A stretch of DNA of 6,345 nucleotides from contig DGDR01000084.1 of the NCBI GenBank assembly GCA_002385545.1, forward strand, positions 1-6,345. Reading direction: 5' to 3'. This document shows, one piece after another, positions 1 to 4,170 of the stretch. The position numbers were made by a program, and so were the translations under genes. Each line of letters opens with the position of its first letter. The stretch's first letter is position 1. The notes under the pieces were generated by a model, which had not been told where the DNA came from, made no database searches, and saw nothing but the letters and a program-made list of their open reading frames with translations. This stretch comes from Clostridium sp. UBA3947 (GTDB taxonomy: Bacteria; Bacillota; Clostridia; Clostridiales; Clostridiaceae).

Positions 1-57
1 TCATGTTTAGTTTACAAAGCCCATTAATTTATTTTGCAATTTACTTAACCTATACGC

Positions 58-85
58 AAAAAGGCCTCGCATTTCTACGAGGCCT
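58..85 (-). terminator. Intrinsic terminator of the cysteine-protease-like gene
   Basis: An 8-bp perfect GC-rich stem (AGGCCTCG at 62-69 with CGAGGCCT at 78-85) encloses an 8-nt loop. Read on the minus strand it is followed by a U run (A58-A62 on the plus strand). It lies about 43 bases past the stop codon of the minus-strand gene at 128-769, as expected for its transcription end. There is no T run on the plus-strand side. Confidence 0.85.
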
Positions 86-127
86 CGTTATTTAAGCTTA
101 TATTCCTTTATCTAGTATTCAACAACT

Positions 128-769
128 TTATATTTGTGTTTCTACAAAGACAAAGCCTCCACCTTGCTTGGTGGTCTCATACCATAATGAAAGATCCACC
201 TTTAACATAGAACCACCGTCTAAGATGTTTACAAAAGCACTACTGCCATCCTCTGCATATTCTAGAGCAACTATAGTAACCCAGTGCCATTGATCTAAAT
301 TCTTCTCATCACCATTACAGAGATTTAGAAAGGCTATAGGTGTGTCCTTATCAAGTCCTCTTTCAATGAATTTTAATACCTCTTGAAAGGCAGGTCGGCT
401 CTTCTTGTCCTTTGGCACATCACAAAAGCTATATATAAGATTCTTTTCCTTAGCCTTTGAATATTTTAGTATGCCCTGATAAAACAACTTAGTATTAGGT
501 ATACCTCGAATTGTGGGGGTAACATACTGCCAAATCTCCTCCATGAGGGACACCCAGTGAGTTTTTCTATTAAAGTTATTATCTAAACTAAAGGTATCCT
601 GTCTATGAACTAAATAGAAAATAATATTAGTAGCCACTGTAGGCCCGCAACCTGAAAGACGTTGCCATTTGCTAGTGTACCATTCTTGATCACAGCCATA
701 GTAGGTTTTATTATCAACGTCATCATAAATTTTTAGTATATCTAAGTTAGATACGGCTTTTACATTCAT
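128..769 (-). CDS. C39-like (papain-fold) cysteine peptidase family protein
   Basis: This 213-residue protein probably has a papain-like cysteine peptidase or transferase fold of the C39-like type. What is visible: a Gly-Cys-Gly-Pro nucleophile motif with Cys41 at the head of a predicted helix (SGCGPTVATNIIFYL, 39-53); His162 in WHWVTIVALEY followed by an alternating hydrophobic strand; and Asp184 in NILDGG. Together these form a plausible Cys-His-Asp triad in the usual order. I see no signal peptide, membrane segment or ABC-transporter domain, so it is unlike bacteriocin-processing C39 exporters and should be cytoplasmic. The ATG at 769 has AGGAG eight bases upstream, and a terminator follows the stop. 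A 36-codon ORF overlaps its 5' end. The substrate is unknown. The fold call is fairly safe and activity is inferred only from the triad. Confidence 0.75.
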   Translation of the reverse strand: MNVKAVSNLDILKIYDDVDNKTYYGCDQEWYTSKWQRLSGCGPTVATNIIFYLVHRQDTFSLDNNFNRKTHWVSLMEEIWQYVTPTIRGIPNTKLFYQGILKYSKAKEKNLIYSFCDVPKDKKSRPAFQEVLKFIERGLDKDTPIAFLNLCNGDEKNLDQWHWVTIVALEYAEDGSSAFVNILDGGSMLKVDLSLWYETTKQGGGFVFVETQI

Positions 770-857
770 AATCTCTTCTCCTATTAATGCCTTGATAATA
801 GATGCTACCTACAGCTAAACTAATGTCTGCCTTCATTGTAGCTTGCCCTATATTCAT
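747..857 (-). CDS. Possible 36-codon ORF overlapping the start of the C39-like gene
   Basis: ATG at 857 opens a 36-codon frame beginning MNIGQATMKADISLAVGSIY and stopping at 747, inside the next gene. It covers that gene's ribosome binding site and start codon and overlaps it by 23 bases. The N-terminal half has protein-like composition and loosely recalls the start of small YjfB-type putative motility proteins, but I cannot confirm that. No good Shine-Dalgarno sequence precedes the ATG; the best is a weak AGGT about 14 bases upstream. It could be a translationally coupled leader peptide, the decayed head of an older gene, or chance. Confidence 0.25.
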   Translation of the reverse strand: MNIGQATMKADISLAVGSIYYQGINRRRDYECKSRI

Positions 858-858
858 T

Positions 859-888
859 ATATTAATCTGTTTACCTGCATTATGTCAA
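859..888 (-). promoter_or_regulatory. Candidate promoter for the C39-like gene
   Basis: On the minus strand a perfect -35 TTGACA (883-888) is followed after 18 bases by TAATAT (859-864, 4 of 6 matches). A perfect TATAAT (856-861) lies 21 bases from the same -35, which is too far for a normal sigma-A promoter. A second TTGAC lies slightly further upstream. The 164-base gap between the two minus-strand genes supports an independent promoter here, but the exact -10 is uncertain. Confidence 0.4.
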
Positions 889-933
889 TGTAATATAGGT
901 CAAATCAACATTTTACCATAGACCTTATCCTTC

Positions 934-1212
934 TTAACCAGACTTTGAATTAAGTTTATACAAAATCTTTCTTATACTATCCTCACTTAAATTATATCGT
1001 TCAGTAAGCTGTAAAATAGTGAAGCCTTCCTTGTAAAGCTTATAAATTTCTAGATTTCTTTTTCTTATACTTTCTCTAGTTCCATTCTTTTCGCCCCACC
1101 CTTTTCTTACTTCTTCCTTTGTTGGCACATAAATTAGTTCACCTTGAATATATTTTTGAAGTTCTCTCAATAGGGCTGGAGGCAAAACTTCCCTTCCATT
1201 TTTATACGCCAA
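934..1212 (-). CDS. CD3324 family protein (Mor-like helix-turn-helix)
   Basis: This 92-residue basic protein is recognisable as the clostridial CD3324 family, related to Mor-type phage transcription activators. What is visible: the N-terminal signature (MAYKNGREVLPPALLRELQKYIQGELIYVP, written here only by its positions 1-30, with LPP and the QKYIQGE(L)IY core); a lysine-rich middle with WGEKNGTR at 39-46; and a C-terminal helix-turn-helix at about 65-87 (TILQLTERYNLSEDSIRKIL). It should bind DNA in the cytoplasm; the target is unknown. The start is TTG at 1212: an in-frame TGA lies seven codons upstream, and GGGAGGA precedes the TTG at good spacing. No ATG near the N-terminus would keep the family signature. 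A 37-codon ORF overlaps it, so translation may be coupled. Confidence 0.8.
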   Translation of the reverse strand: MAYKNGREVLPPALLRELQKYIQGELIYVPTKEEVRKGWGEKNGTRESIRKRNLEIYKLYKEGFTILQLTERYNLSEDSIRKILYKLNSKSG

Positions 1213-1280
1213 TTTATTGTCCTCCCTAACTCATCTATTAGAACTTTATTAGCTTTTTCACTATATATTACCCTGCTCAT
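1167..1280 (-). CDS. 37-codon leader ORF overlapping the CD3324-family gene
   Basis: ATG at 1280 is preceded by an excellent AAGGAGG seven bases upstream and opens a 37-codon frame (starting MSRVIYSEKANKVLIDELGR). It runs 46 bases into the next gene in another frame and ends with TGA at 1167. The ribosome binding site and TTG start of the downstream gene lie inside it, a layout that suits translational coupling or a decoy leader peptide. The first 20 residues do not resemble a family I know. An upstream in-frame extension to 1388 would run through a terminator hairpin and ignores the good Shine-Dalgarno sequence, so I use the internal ATG. It may instead be the remnant of a longer gene. Confidence 0.45.
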   Translation of the reverse strand: MSRVIYSEKANKVLIDELGRTINWRIKMEGKFCLQPY

Positions 1281-1319
1281 TATGAATCCCTCCTTAATAA
1301 TTAGTATTAAAAAGTATAT

Positions 1320-1352
1320 AAAAATCCCGCAGAAATTAACCATCTGCGGGAT
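1320..1352 (-). terminator. Strong intrinsic terminator or attenuator in the CD3324 leader
   Basis: A perfect 10-bp stem (ATCCCGCAGA at 1324-1333 with TCTGCGGGAT at 1343-1352) closes a 9-nt loop. On the minus strand it is followed by UUUUUAUAU. It lies only 40 bases upstream of the ATG at 1280, leaving little room for a promoter between hairpin and ribosome binding site. It either ends transcripts coming from the right or acts as an attenuator for the CD3324 unit. Its loop is complementary to 1464-1474. Confidence 0.8.
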
Positions 1353-1409
1353 AAAAATTATCTTGCTATAATCTAATATATACAGCATATTTACTTAATT
1401 GAAGTTAAT

Positions 1410-1430
1410 AAAAAACAGCACAACCTGCTG
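1410..1430 (-). terminator. Intrinsic terminator after the 10-codon ORF
   Basis: CAGCA (1416-1420) pairs with TGCTG (1426-1430) around a 5-nt loop. On the minus strand the stem can be extended by A-U and G-U pairs to about 1434, and it is followed by six uridines (1410-1415). It lies about 60 bases downstream of the 10-codon ORF and about 60 bases upstream of the stronger terminator at 1320-1352, so the two form a tandem pair. Confidence 0.6.
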
Positions 1431-1473
1431 CTCTCACTTACTTTATTTAATGAAAACTCAGATGATGGTTAAT

Positions 1474-1491
1474 TAATTAAATATTTAATTA
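1474..1491. repeat. Perfect 18-bp AT palindrome
   Basis: TAATTAAATATTTAATTA is its own reverse complement. It overlaps the last bases (stop codon) of the 10-codon ORF at 1489-1521 and adjoins the segment complementary to the downstream terminator loop. AT-only palindromes also arise by chance in such AT-rich DNA, so its role is uncertain. Confidence 0.4.
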
Positions 1492-1521
1492 TTGATCTAA
1501 TACCTCTACTTTTCTTAACAT
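1489..1521 (-). CDS. Micro-ORF of 10 codons with a strong ribosome binding site
   Basis: ATG at 1521 has GGAGG about nine bases upstream and encodes MLRKVEVLDQ before TAA. A sigma-A type promoter lies about 60 bases upstream and a terminator about 60 bases downstream, so it has the arrangement of a leader peptide in a transcription attenuator. No run of a single amino acid (as in Trp or His leaders) is seen. It could instead be the start of a gene truncated by deletion. Coding status is inferred from the ribosome binding site only. Confidence 0.35.
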   Translation of the reverse strand: MLRKVEVLDQ

Positions 1522-1575
1522 AATTAATTCCTCCATTCATCTGCTTATATTGAAACTGTTTCTTGTATATTTTCC

Positions 1576-1594
1576 CTGTAATTATAAAATACAG
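1576..1594. promoter_or_regulatory. Inverted repeat (operator candidate) over the -10 region
   Basis: CTGTA (1576-1580) and TACAG (1590-1594) form an inverted repeat with a 9-bp spacer that covers the candidate -10 element of the promoter at 1581-1614. This position suits a repressor operator. The spacing (CTGT-N11-ACAG) does not fit the LexA box, and I cannot assign a regulator. Confidence 0.4.
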
Positions 1595-1614
1595 TAATTC
1601 ATAATTATTGTCAA
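1581..1614 (-). promoter_or_regulatory. Sigma-A type promoter of the leader region
   Basis: On the minus strand a perfect TTGACA (1609-1614) is followed after 17 bases by TATTTT (1586-1591). A perfect TATAAT lies slightly further down (1581-1586), but 22 bases from the -35. Predicted transcription starts near 1575-1580, giving a leader of about 55 nt before the 10-codon ORF. Confidence 0.55.
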
Positions 1615-1648
1615 GCATACTACTCTCCTAACTAAACACCATATAACA

Positions 1649-1668
1649 GAGGAGGTATTGACCTCCTC
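1649..1668. repeat. GC-rich 8-bp hairpin with tetraloop
   Basis: GAGGAGGT (1649-1656) and ACCTCCTC (1661-1668) are perfectly complementary around ATTG. No U run follows on either strand, so it is not a canonical terminator. It may still mark the end of the minus-strand transcript of the zinc-ribbon gene, or mask the Shine-Dalgarno-like GGAGG it contains. No start codon lies at a useful distance. Confidence 0.45.
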
Positions 1669-1736
1669 CTAGCTCTCATTTAGGCTTTAATCCACCTCTT
1701 AGAAATAATCACTTCAACCAACCCCTTTACTAAATA

Positions 1737-1748
1737 TTGACCGGTCAA
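1737..1748. promoter_or_regulatory. Perfect 12-bp palindrome, TetR-type operator candidate
   Basis: TTGACCGGTCAA is perfectly palindromic and stands out by its GC-rich core in AT-rich DNA. TetR-family repressors commonly bind palindromes with a GACCGGTC-like core, but no TetR gene lies in the window and no gene starts next to the site. It also contains a -35-like TTGACC. It may be an orphan operator left after loss of the gene it controlled. Confidence 0.4.
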
Positions 1749-1832
1749 GTTAATTATGTCACATGGAGTATTTTACTCTCAAGGTAAAAAATGATTATAT
1801 CTAATTTTTCCACCAAGCTTCATAGTATGCTT

Positions 1833-2597
1833 CTATTCCTTGTTATGTTTTTTCTGAATATGTTTATAAGCTATCTCAATAAACTTTTCCTTTCTAGCCT
1901 CATAGCTTAATTTAAGCACCTCATCTATTTCCTCATGTGTTAAGCCAAAATCATTTGTTAAAGCGTTAGTGTAGTAAGCTTTAAATTTTTCAATAACTTC
2001 CTTTTTGATAGGATCCTTCGGATACTTTTCGCCTAATTTACAGTTCTCTAATCCATCAAAAAGATTATACAAAACCCGTTCATAATCTGGATATTCTTCT
2101 GTCATTTCTTCTACATAAACCTGATATTCATCACCATACATACCTGTATAAGCAATCCTTCTATACTCTTCATCCTTTTCCTCAATATTATAATAGTCAT
2201 CAACGTAATAAGTTATCTCTTGATATTTTCCTTCTTCATATAATCTTTTCATTACATCAAAATGATCAATACTTTGAGTTTTCACAATTATAAAGCCTAT
2301 TATAGCTATTACAGGTACTGCCATTAATATTAAGATTATTATAAACTTAGCAAAACTATTAGACCTTCTACGGTAATTTAGATATCCAAAATTAAAATCA
2401 GAATACTTATTGAAATCTGCCTTTAAATCAAAATCTGAATTTGAATAGTCTGTTCCCTTATAATTTGTGCTTAGATCAACGATACTAGTATAATTTTTGC
2501 TCAAATCGTACTTCCTAATCCCATCAAGTCTACTACCGCACTTATTGCAAAATACACTCCCCTCTGGAACTAACGCTTCACATCTCTTACACTCCAT
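1833..2597 (-). CDS. Zinc-ribbon membrane-anchored protein, function unknown
   Basis: This 254-residue protein has three visible parts. An N-terminal zinc ribbon carries Cys3-x2-Cys6 and Cys17-x2-Cys20 (FCNKCGSRL). A polar, Asn/Ser/Tyr/Asp-rich linker (about 25-75) ends in RRR at 76-78. A single hydrophobic segment at about 84-106 (FIIILILMAVPVIAIIGFIIV) is followed by an acidic, Tyr- and Glu-rich helical domain of about 145 residues. By the positive-inside rule the arginines keep the ribbon in the cytoplasm and put the C-terminal domain outside. This layout is common in Firmicute proteins annotated only as zinc-ribbon domain proteins; no enzymatic motif is seen. ATG at 2597 has AAAGGA about 12 bases upstream. 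It is transcribed divergently from mntP and seems monocistronic. Confidence 0.8.
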   Translation of the reverse strand: MECKRCEALVPEGSVFCNKCGSRLDGIRKYDLSKNYTSIVDLSTNYKGTDYSNSDFDLKADFNKYSDFNFGYLNYRRRSNSFAKFIIILILMAVPVIAIIGFIIVKTQSIDHFDVMKRLYEEGKYQEITYYVDDYYNIEEKDEEYRRIAYTGMYGDEYQVYVEEMTEEYPDYERVLYNLFDGLENCKLGEKYPKDPIKKEVIEKFKAYYTNALTNDFGLTHEEIDEVLKLSYEARKEKFIEIAYKHIQKKHNKE

Positions 2598-2654
2598 AGT
2601 ATAATCTTTCCTTTCCCAATACCATTTCTTTTTTTAACAAAATTTCATATATTA

Positions 2655-2663
2655 ATTATACCA
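2655..2663 (-). promoter_or_regulatory. Extended -10 promoter of the zinc-ribbon gene
   Basis: The minus strand carries TGGTATAAT, a perfect TATAAT with the TGn extension, about 58 bases upstream of the ATG at 2597. The -35 position 17 bases further (2678-2683) reads GTACAA, a poor match, which is usual for extended -10 promoters. It is divergent from the mntP promoter at 2713-2741. Confidence 0.6.
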
Positions 2664-2712
2664 TGTTTACCATATGCTTGTACCGAATAGTTAAAATCTT
2701 ATCAAACCTATA

Positions 2713-2741
2713 TTGACAAGTTTTCTAATATTTTATATACT
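2713..2741 (+). promoter_or_regulatory. Sigma-A promoter of the mntP riboswitch transcript
   Basis: TTGACA (2713-2718), a 17-base spacer, and TATACT (2736-2741) form a near-consensus promoter. The predicted start near 2748 falls just before the first aptamer helix (2751), so nearly the whole leader is riboswitch. Such a strong promoter suits control by termination rather than by initiation. Confidence 0.85.
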
Positions 2742-2750
2742 AAAAAATGC

Positions 2751-2841
2751 GATAAGGGAGTAGTTGGCACAAGTAATTGTGTAATAAAGTCAACATACTG
2801 ATATGAATTATCTGGCTTTATTTTAAACAATGAGACTTATC
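2751..2841 (+). promoter_or_regulatory. yybP-ykoY manganese riboswitch aptamer
   Basis: The leader of mntP has the hallmarks of the yybP-ykoY class. GGGAGTAG (2757-2763) lies just after the first strand of P1, an AAAGTCAACATAC-type segment lies at about 2786-2799, and AATGAGA near 2829-2835 precedes the closing strand. P1 forms from GATAAG (2751-2756) and CTTATC (2836-2841), perfectly complementary. The second P1 strand is also part of the 5' arm of the terminator at 2833-2871, so the two structures exclude each other. In the known class Mn(II) binds between the two conserved loops and stabilises P1. Here this would block termination and switch mntP on, as expected for an exporter gene. Confidence 0.85.
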
Positions 2842-2871
2842 TGCAGATTTTTCTGCAGATAGGTCTTTTTT
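2833..2871 (+). terminator. Riboswitch expression-platform terminator
   Basis: A 15-bp stem (2833-2847 with 2852-2866, one G-U pair) closes a TTTT loop and is followed by six T (2866-2871). It lies between the aptamer and mntP and contains TCTGCAGA on both sides. Its 5' arm includes the P1 closing strand of the aptamer, so ligand binding and termination compete. Confidence 0.9.
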
Positions 2872-2904
2872 ATTTATATAATATATTATAAAGGGGAGCA
2901 AGAC

Positions 2905-3507
2905 ATGACTTTAGTTGAATTATTTATTATTGCAGTAGGTTTATCAATGGATGCCTTTGCTGTAGCTATCTGTAGAGGCCTTTGCTTTAAAAAGGTAAAC
3001 TTTAAAAATGCAGCAACAGTTGGTCTATACTTTGGCTTTTTTCAAGCTATAATGCCTTTACTTGGATACATATTAGGCGTACAGTTTCAGGATAAAATTG
3101 TAGCTATCGACCATTGGATAGCCTTTGTTTTGCTTGGTATCATTGGTATTAATATGATAAAGGAATCAAGAGAAAAAAGCTGTGAAGTTGCAGCAGATTG
3201 CTTAGTTGAAGCCAATATAGACAACCCTCAAAAGAAGCATAATCCCTTACACTATAAAAAGATGTGCCTTTTAGCCTTAGCAACCAGCATTGATGCTTTA
3301 GCTGTTGGCATAACCTTTGCCTTTTTGAAAATAAATATTATACCTGCCGTTTCCTTTATTGGCATCACAACTTTTACCCTATCAGCCTTAGGGGTTAAAA
3401 TAGGTAGCGTATTTGGTTCAATCTATAAATCAAGAGCAGAGCTTACTGGTGGAGTTATATTGATACTAATGGGATTTAAGATTCTACTTGAACATTTAGG
3501 ACATTAG
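2905..3507 (+). CDS. mntP: Manganese efflux pump MntP
   Basis: This 200-residue, very hydrophobic protein exports Mn(II) across the cytoplasmic membrane and protects against manganese excess. It shows the internal duplication of the MntP (formerly YebN/DUF204) family. The first half carries GLSMDAFAVAICRGL (12-26, Asp16) and the second half SIDALAVGITFAF (128-140, Asp130); both Asp residues lie in membrane helices and are expected to contribute to the metal path. FGFFQAIMPLLG (43-54) is another family signature. Six membrane segments are predicted, with a polar loop at about 86-120 that includes several His and Cys residues. Length is normal (E. coli MntP is slightly shorter). ATG at 2905 follows AAGGGGAG. 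Control by the upstream manganese riboswitch supports the assignment. Confidence 0.93.
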   Translation: MTLVELFIIAVGLSMDAFAVAICRGLCFKKVNFKNAATVGLYFGFFQAIMPLLGYILGVQFQDKIVAIDHWIAFVLLGIIGINMIKESREKSCEVAADCLVEANIDNPQKKHNPLHYKKMCLLALATSIDALAVGITFAFLKINIIPAVSFIGITTFTLSALGVKIGSVFGSIYKSRAELTGGVILILMGFKILLEHLGH

Positions 3508-3560
3508 ATGATAATTGTACTTATCTATTTTTAGCCATCGCTATTACCTTAGCTTAAAAA

Positions 3561-3587
3561 AAGCAACTATAATATTATAAGTAGCTT
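3561..3587. repeat. Imperfect inverted repeat between mntP and the HxlR gene
   Basis: A 27-base near-palindrome (AAGC...GCTT with ACT...AGT inside, one A-A mismatch, 3-nt loop) lies about 55 bases past the mntP stop. On the plus strand it is followed only by TTACTTTAG, a weak tail. On the minus strand it is followed by seven U, although no minus-strand gene is nearby. It may serve as a poor mntP terminator, or its ACTAT...AAGT core, just upstream of the HxlR gene's promoter, may be an operator for that regulator. Confidence 0.45.
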
Positions 3588-3605
3588 ACTTTAGCGTATC
3601 TTATA

Positions 3606-3617
3606 TGTTATAATAAC
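3606..3617 (+). promoter_or_regulatory. Extended -10 promoter of the HxlR gene with palindromic -10
   Basis: TGTTATAAT (3606-3614) is a perfect TATAAT with the TGn extension. No good -35 is visible at 17-18 bases. The same bases form the 11-bp palindrome GTTATAATAAC (3607-3617). The predicted start, near 3621, would leave a leader of only about 14 nt with the ribosome binding site at its very 5' end. A palindrome over the -10 would suit autorepression. Confidence 0.5.
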
Positions 3618-3634
3618 CTTAGGTGGTGATAAAT

Positions 3635-3943
3635 ATGGACAAATTTCATCTTTGCCCTAAATTTGAAAGTGCTTTTGAGCTACTTGGAAAGAGATGGACT
3701 GGTTTGATTATAAGAACCCTGCTAAGTGGTCAAAAGCGATTTTCTGATATAGCAGAGGCGATTCCTAATATGAGCGCAAGGATGCTAACAGAAAGATTTA
3801 AAGAGTTAGAAAGTGAAGGTATAGTTGTTAGAAAGGTTTATCCTGAAATTCCTGTACGAATAGAATATGAGCTGACAGAAAAAGGTCGAGAGCTTGAACC
3901 AGTTATGAATGAAATTCAAAAGTGGGCAGAAAAATGGAACTAA
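3635..3943 (+). CDS. HxlR-family transcriptional regulator, YodB/CatR type
   Basis: This 102-residue winged helix-turn-helix protein of the HxlR family strongly resembles Bacillus YodB/CatR, thiol-based repressors that respond to quinones and diamide. What is visible: Cys7 in CPKFESAFELLGKRW (7-21), the position of the redox cysteine in YodB and CatR; the recognition-helix region MSARMLTERFKELE (46-59); and the wing with YPEIPVRIEYELTEKG (69-84). It ends at WAEKWN and lacks the C-terminal cysteines of YodB, so it would sense through Cys7 alone or between subunits. I place the start at ATG 3635, after AGGTGGTGAT; a GTG at 3623 would add four residues and use up the ribosome binding site. It has its own terminator and precedes a pirin and nitroreductase operon that it may control. 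Confidence 0.88.
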   Translation: MDKFHLCPKFESAFELLGKRWTGLIIRTLLSGQKRFSDIAEAIPNMSARMLTERFKELESEGIVVRKVYPEIPVRIEYELTEKGRELEPVMNEIQKWAEKWN

Positions 3944-3965
3944 ATAAAGCAGTAAATAGGACTTA

Positions 3966-4008
3966 AAGAAAGAATCTCTAAGTAGTTTCAGAGATTCTTT
4001 CTTTTTTT
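3966..4008 (+). terminator. Strong terminator of the HxlR gene
   Basis: A perfect 14-bp stem (3966-3979 with 3990-4003) closes a 10-nt loop and runs into seven T (4002-4008). It begins 23 bases after the HxlR stop codon and makes the regulator a separate transcription unit from the pirin operon. Confidence 0.92.
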
Positions 4009-4020
4009 ACTTTAAAAAGC

Positions 4021-4048
4021 TTGACTCTTTAAGATATATGAGTATAAT
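4021..4048 (+). promoter_or_regulatory. Promoter of the pirin-nitroreductase operon
   Basis: TTGACT (4021-4026), a 16-base spacer and TATAAT (4043-4048) form a good sigma-A promoter. The predicted start near 4055 gives a leader of about 115 nt before the pirin ATG. A second TATAAT at 4081-4086 has no fitting -35. Confidence 0.7.
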
Positions 4049-4062
4049 TAAATTAAAGCTAA

Positions 4063-4080
4063 TTACTTTTTGTAACTCGA
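4063..4080 (+). promoter_or_regulatory. YodB-like operator candidate in the pirin leader
   Basis: TTAC-TTTTT-GTAA (4063-4075) is a short inverted repeat about 10 to 20 bases past the predicted transcription start. The longer stretch TACTTTTTGTAACTCGA resembles the YodB operator of Bacillus as I remember it (roughly TACTATTTGTAATTAGTA). A repressor here would block the pirin-nitroreductase operon. The match is by eye only. Confidence 0.35.
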
Positions 4081-4170
4081 TATAATATTTATTTGCGCTG
4101 CGTTTATGTAAGTTAATTAAAATATTTATCAAATCCAGCTAAAAATCATAATCTTAAAGGAGAAAATTAA

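Larger units (their letters stand above)
1389..1832. other. 440-base stretch without a normal-sized gene
   Basis: No credible gene longer than about 10 codons lies here on either strand. It holds, from right to left on the minus strand: a perfect 12-bp TetR-like palindrome (1737-1748), a short GC-rich hairpin without U tail (1649-1668), a promoter with an overlapping inverted repeat (1576-1614), a 10-codon ORF with a strong ribosome binding site (1489-1521), an 18-bp AT palindrome (1474-1491) and a terminator (1410-1430). This mixture suggests a regulatory leader, a small RNA locus, or the remains of a deleted gene with its operators. Confidence 0.6.

Noticed and set aside
3..95. 30-codon plus-strand ORF at the left edge
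   Set aside because: It runs across the minus-strand terminator hairpin, its start is at the window edge with no visible ribosome binding site, and the sequence is explained by the terminator.
1281..1388. Upstream 36-codon extension of the 37-codon ORF (73 codons in all), with a hydrophobic stretch
   Set aside because: It reads through a perfect terminator hairpin, its upstream ATG has no ribosome binding site, and the internal ATG at 1280 has an excellent one.
1576..1594. LexA/SOS box
   Set aside because: The spacing between CTGT and ACAG is 11, not 8, and clostridial LexA boxes have a GAAC-type core.
1680..1776. Minus-strand open frame of about 30 codons ending ...EVIISKRWIKA before a TAA
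   Set aside because: It has no ATG start or ribosome binding site, an in-frame stop lies just upstream, and it overlaps the palindrome. I could not link it to a family, so it is probably chance or an unrecognisable remnant.
1768..1786. Small hairpin (GAGTA-TTT-TACTC) as terminator of the zinc-ribbon gene
   Set aside because: The stem is only 5 bp and no U run follows it on the minus strand.
1792..1832. Possible frameshifted C-terminus after the zinc-ribbon gene (a shifted frame reads EAYYEAWWKN)
   Set aside because: The frame is only 13 codons long between stops, and the annotated C-terminus (KHIQKKHNKE) is a natural lysine-rich end.
3623..3634. GTG start for the HxlR regulator, four codons upstream
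   Set aside because: The bases AGGTGGTGAT serve as the ribosome binding site for ATG 3635, and family members begin close to the CPK motif.
4081..4086. Second TATAAT as an additional pirin promoter
   Set aside because: There is no -35 or TGn extension at the right place, while a good promoter exists at 4021-4048.
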